In this document: one piece after another, positions 6,692 through 7,616 of the stretch
How positions within the stretch are numbered: the first letter of the stretch is position 1
How the letters are laid out: the number at the start of each line of letters is the position of its first letter
Source of the DNA: Anaerolineales bacterium
Lineage (GTDB): Bacteria > Chloroflexota > Anaerolineae > 4572-78 > J111
Length of the DNA stretch: 7,616 nucleotides
Reading direction: 5' to 3'
Assembly (NCBI GenBank): GCA_012032575.1
Contig: JAAUSP010000366.1
Span: 1 to 7,616 of the forward strand
Position numbers and translations under genes: made by a program
The notes under the pieces: model-generated
Database searches by the model: none
Seen by the model: the letters and a program-made list of their open reading frames with translations, nothing else
Told to the model about the DNA's origin: nothing

Positions 6692-7616
6692 ATGGCAAAC
6701 AGTAGTGTCAATAATTATTCCATGGGCAGAAGCAGTCTAACTCGCCGGGAGTTACTCAAATATTTTGGAGTAGCCACTTTAGCTTTATCAGCAGTGCGCT
6801 GATGAACGCTTGCGGTGCGGCTCCAAGTTCCAACGCGCCGGCAGCAGCGACCACTGCTTCTGAGGGAGGAAGTGCAGCCTCCAAACCGACCCTGCGCGGC
6901 ATATTTCTGCCCGCCACCTGGGGTACCATCACTAAGGAGGTTTTCGCCGCCGATTTTGAAAAAAAGACCGGTATCAAAGTGGAAATTGACCTGATTGGCC
7001 GTGATGCTATCCACGACCGCATGGGTACACTCTTTGCCGCCAAAGACGGCAGCTACGACATCTTCAACATTGACTACAACTGGGTTCCTGAATTTGCCCG
7101 CGCTGGACACATTATCCCGGTTGACGATGTAATTGGCAGCGACAATGACTTTTTGCCCAAGGCATTGGAAGTGGCTCGCTATCAAGATAAGTTGTACGGC
7201 GTGCCACAGACAGTTCACCCGCACCTGCTGTGGTATCGCAAGGATCTTTTTGATGAGGCAGGTTTGAAGCCACCGGCGACCATGGATGATTGGCTCAAGG
7301 CTGTTCAATATTTCCAGGGTAAGGAAATTAATGGTGAGAAAGTGTACGGCTGGGCGGCTCAGGCAGCCAAGGGCTTTGGCAATGTTCACACCTGGTTGAC
7401 CTTTTTGTACAGCTTTGGCGGCGACACCTTTAACAACTATTCCGATCTACAACCGGCTCTGACCACCCCGGAAGCTACTGCTGCTACCGAATTTTGGGCT
7501 GAGATGATGAAATACACCCCCACCGGTATCAACGATTATACCTACGACGAAGTGACCAACGACGCCGCCTCCGGCAAGATAGCTACATTGTTTGCAGTGG
7601 TCATGGGGCGCCTTTG
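6692..7616 (+). CDS. ABC transporter sugar-binding lipoprotein (frameshifted, cut by window edge)
   Basis: Extracytoplasmic solute-binding protein of the SBP_bac_1 (MalE/UgpB-like) type, which would capture a carbohydrate and deliver it to an ABC importer. AGGAGG (6679-6684) seven bases upstream fixes the start at 6692. The first 34 residues carry a twin-arginine signal, SLTRRELLKYFG, with arginines at 18-19, then hydrophobic VATLALSA. This frame stops at TGA 6800-6802. One missing base at about 6794/6795 explains it: the next frame continues GALMNACGAAP, a lipobox-like end whose cysteine would be lipidated, then an Ala/Ser-rich linker. The mature part shows family features: WGTITKEVFAADFEKKTGIK, YDIFNIDYNWVPEFARAGHI, YGVPQ and LLWYRKDLFDEAGLKPP. 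About 300 residues are present; the C-terminal part lies outside. Permease genes are expected next. It could bind a sugar, polyol or glycoside; the ligand is not readable. Confidence 0.92.

Noticed and set aside
6715..7389. Minus-strand 224-residue ORF opposite the binding protein
   Set aside because: Antisense to a clear solute-binding protein; no family features of its own.

Overview
The window looks like chromosomal DNA from a Chloroflexota-type bacterium (Anaerolineae or Caldilineae-like). This is an inference from three things: a long MalT-type LuxR regulator of a kind abundant in that phylum, a Tat-type lipoprotein signal on a sugar-binding protein, and a gene remnant ending in FLPLIIK, a terminus I associate with secreted proteins of this phylum. 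No rRNA, tRNA, CRISPR array or insertion sequence is visible.

Layout. Positions 1-817 carry no intact gene. They hold two facing hairpins (38-58 and 71-93), the 3' end of a minus-strand secreted-protein gene with no visible start (172-498), a doubtful 50-residue ORF (526-678), and the promoter and leader of the next gene with two inverted repeats. Positions 818-3597 encode a MalT-like ATP-dependent transcriptional activator whose C-terminal DNA-binding domain lies in another frame. Positions 3598-3828 are a 231-base control region with eight same-strand copies of TACRACY, a duplicated 50-bp block and a sigma-70-like promoter. From 3829 onward there is a co-directional sugar-use cluster: two tandem xylose-isomerase-like TIM-barrel epimerases (3829-4679, frameshifted, and 4682-5530), a zinc-dependent sorbitol/threonine dehydrogenase-type enzyme (5546-6592), a 99-base gap able to form an RNA hairpin, and the start of an ABC-transporter sugar-binding lipoprotein (6692 to the window edge, frameshifted).

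How the parts may work together (inference). The regulator would sense a sugar-related inducer and bind the repeated boxes at 3609-3772 to activate the operon. The binding protein with permeases beyond the window would import a sugar or polyol, the dehydrogenase would oxidise a polyol or sugar alcohol to a ketose, and the two epimerases would invert a keto-sugar centre. Both epimerases keep the full metal-ligand set of ketose 3-epimerases with identical spacing, so a rare ketose or polyol pathway is the leading guess. The substrate cannot be read from the sequence.

Three of the four complete or nearly complete disrupted/intact cluster genes plus regulator (regulator, first epimerase, binding protein) are broken by an apparent loss of exactly one base, while everything after each break is well conserved. 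This pattern suggests read or assembly error more than true gene decay.
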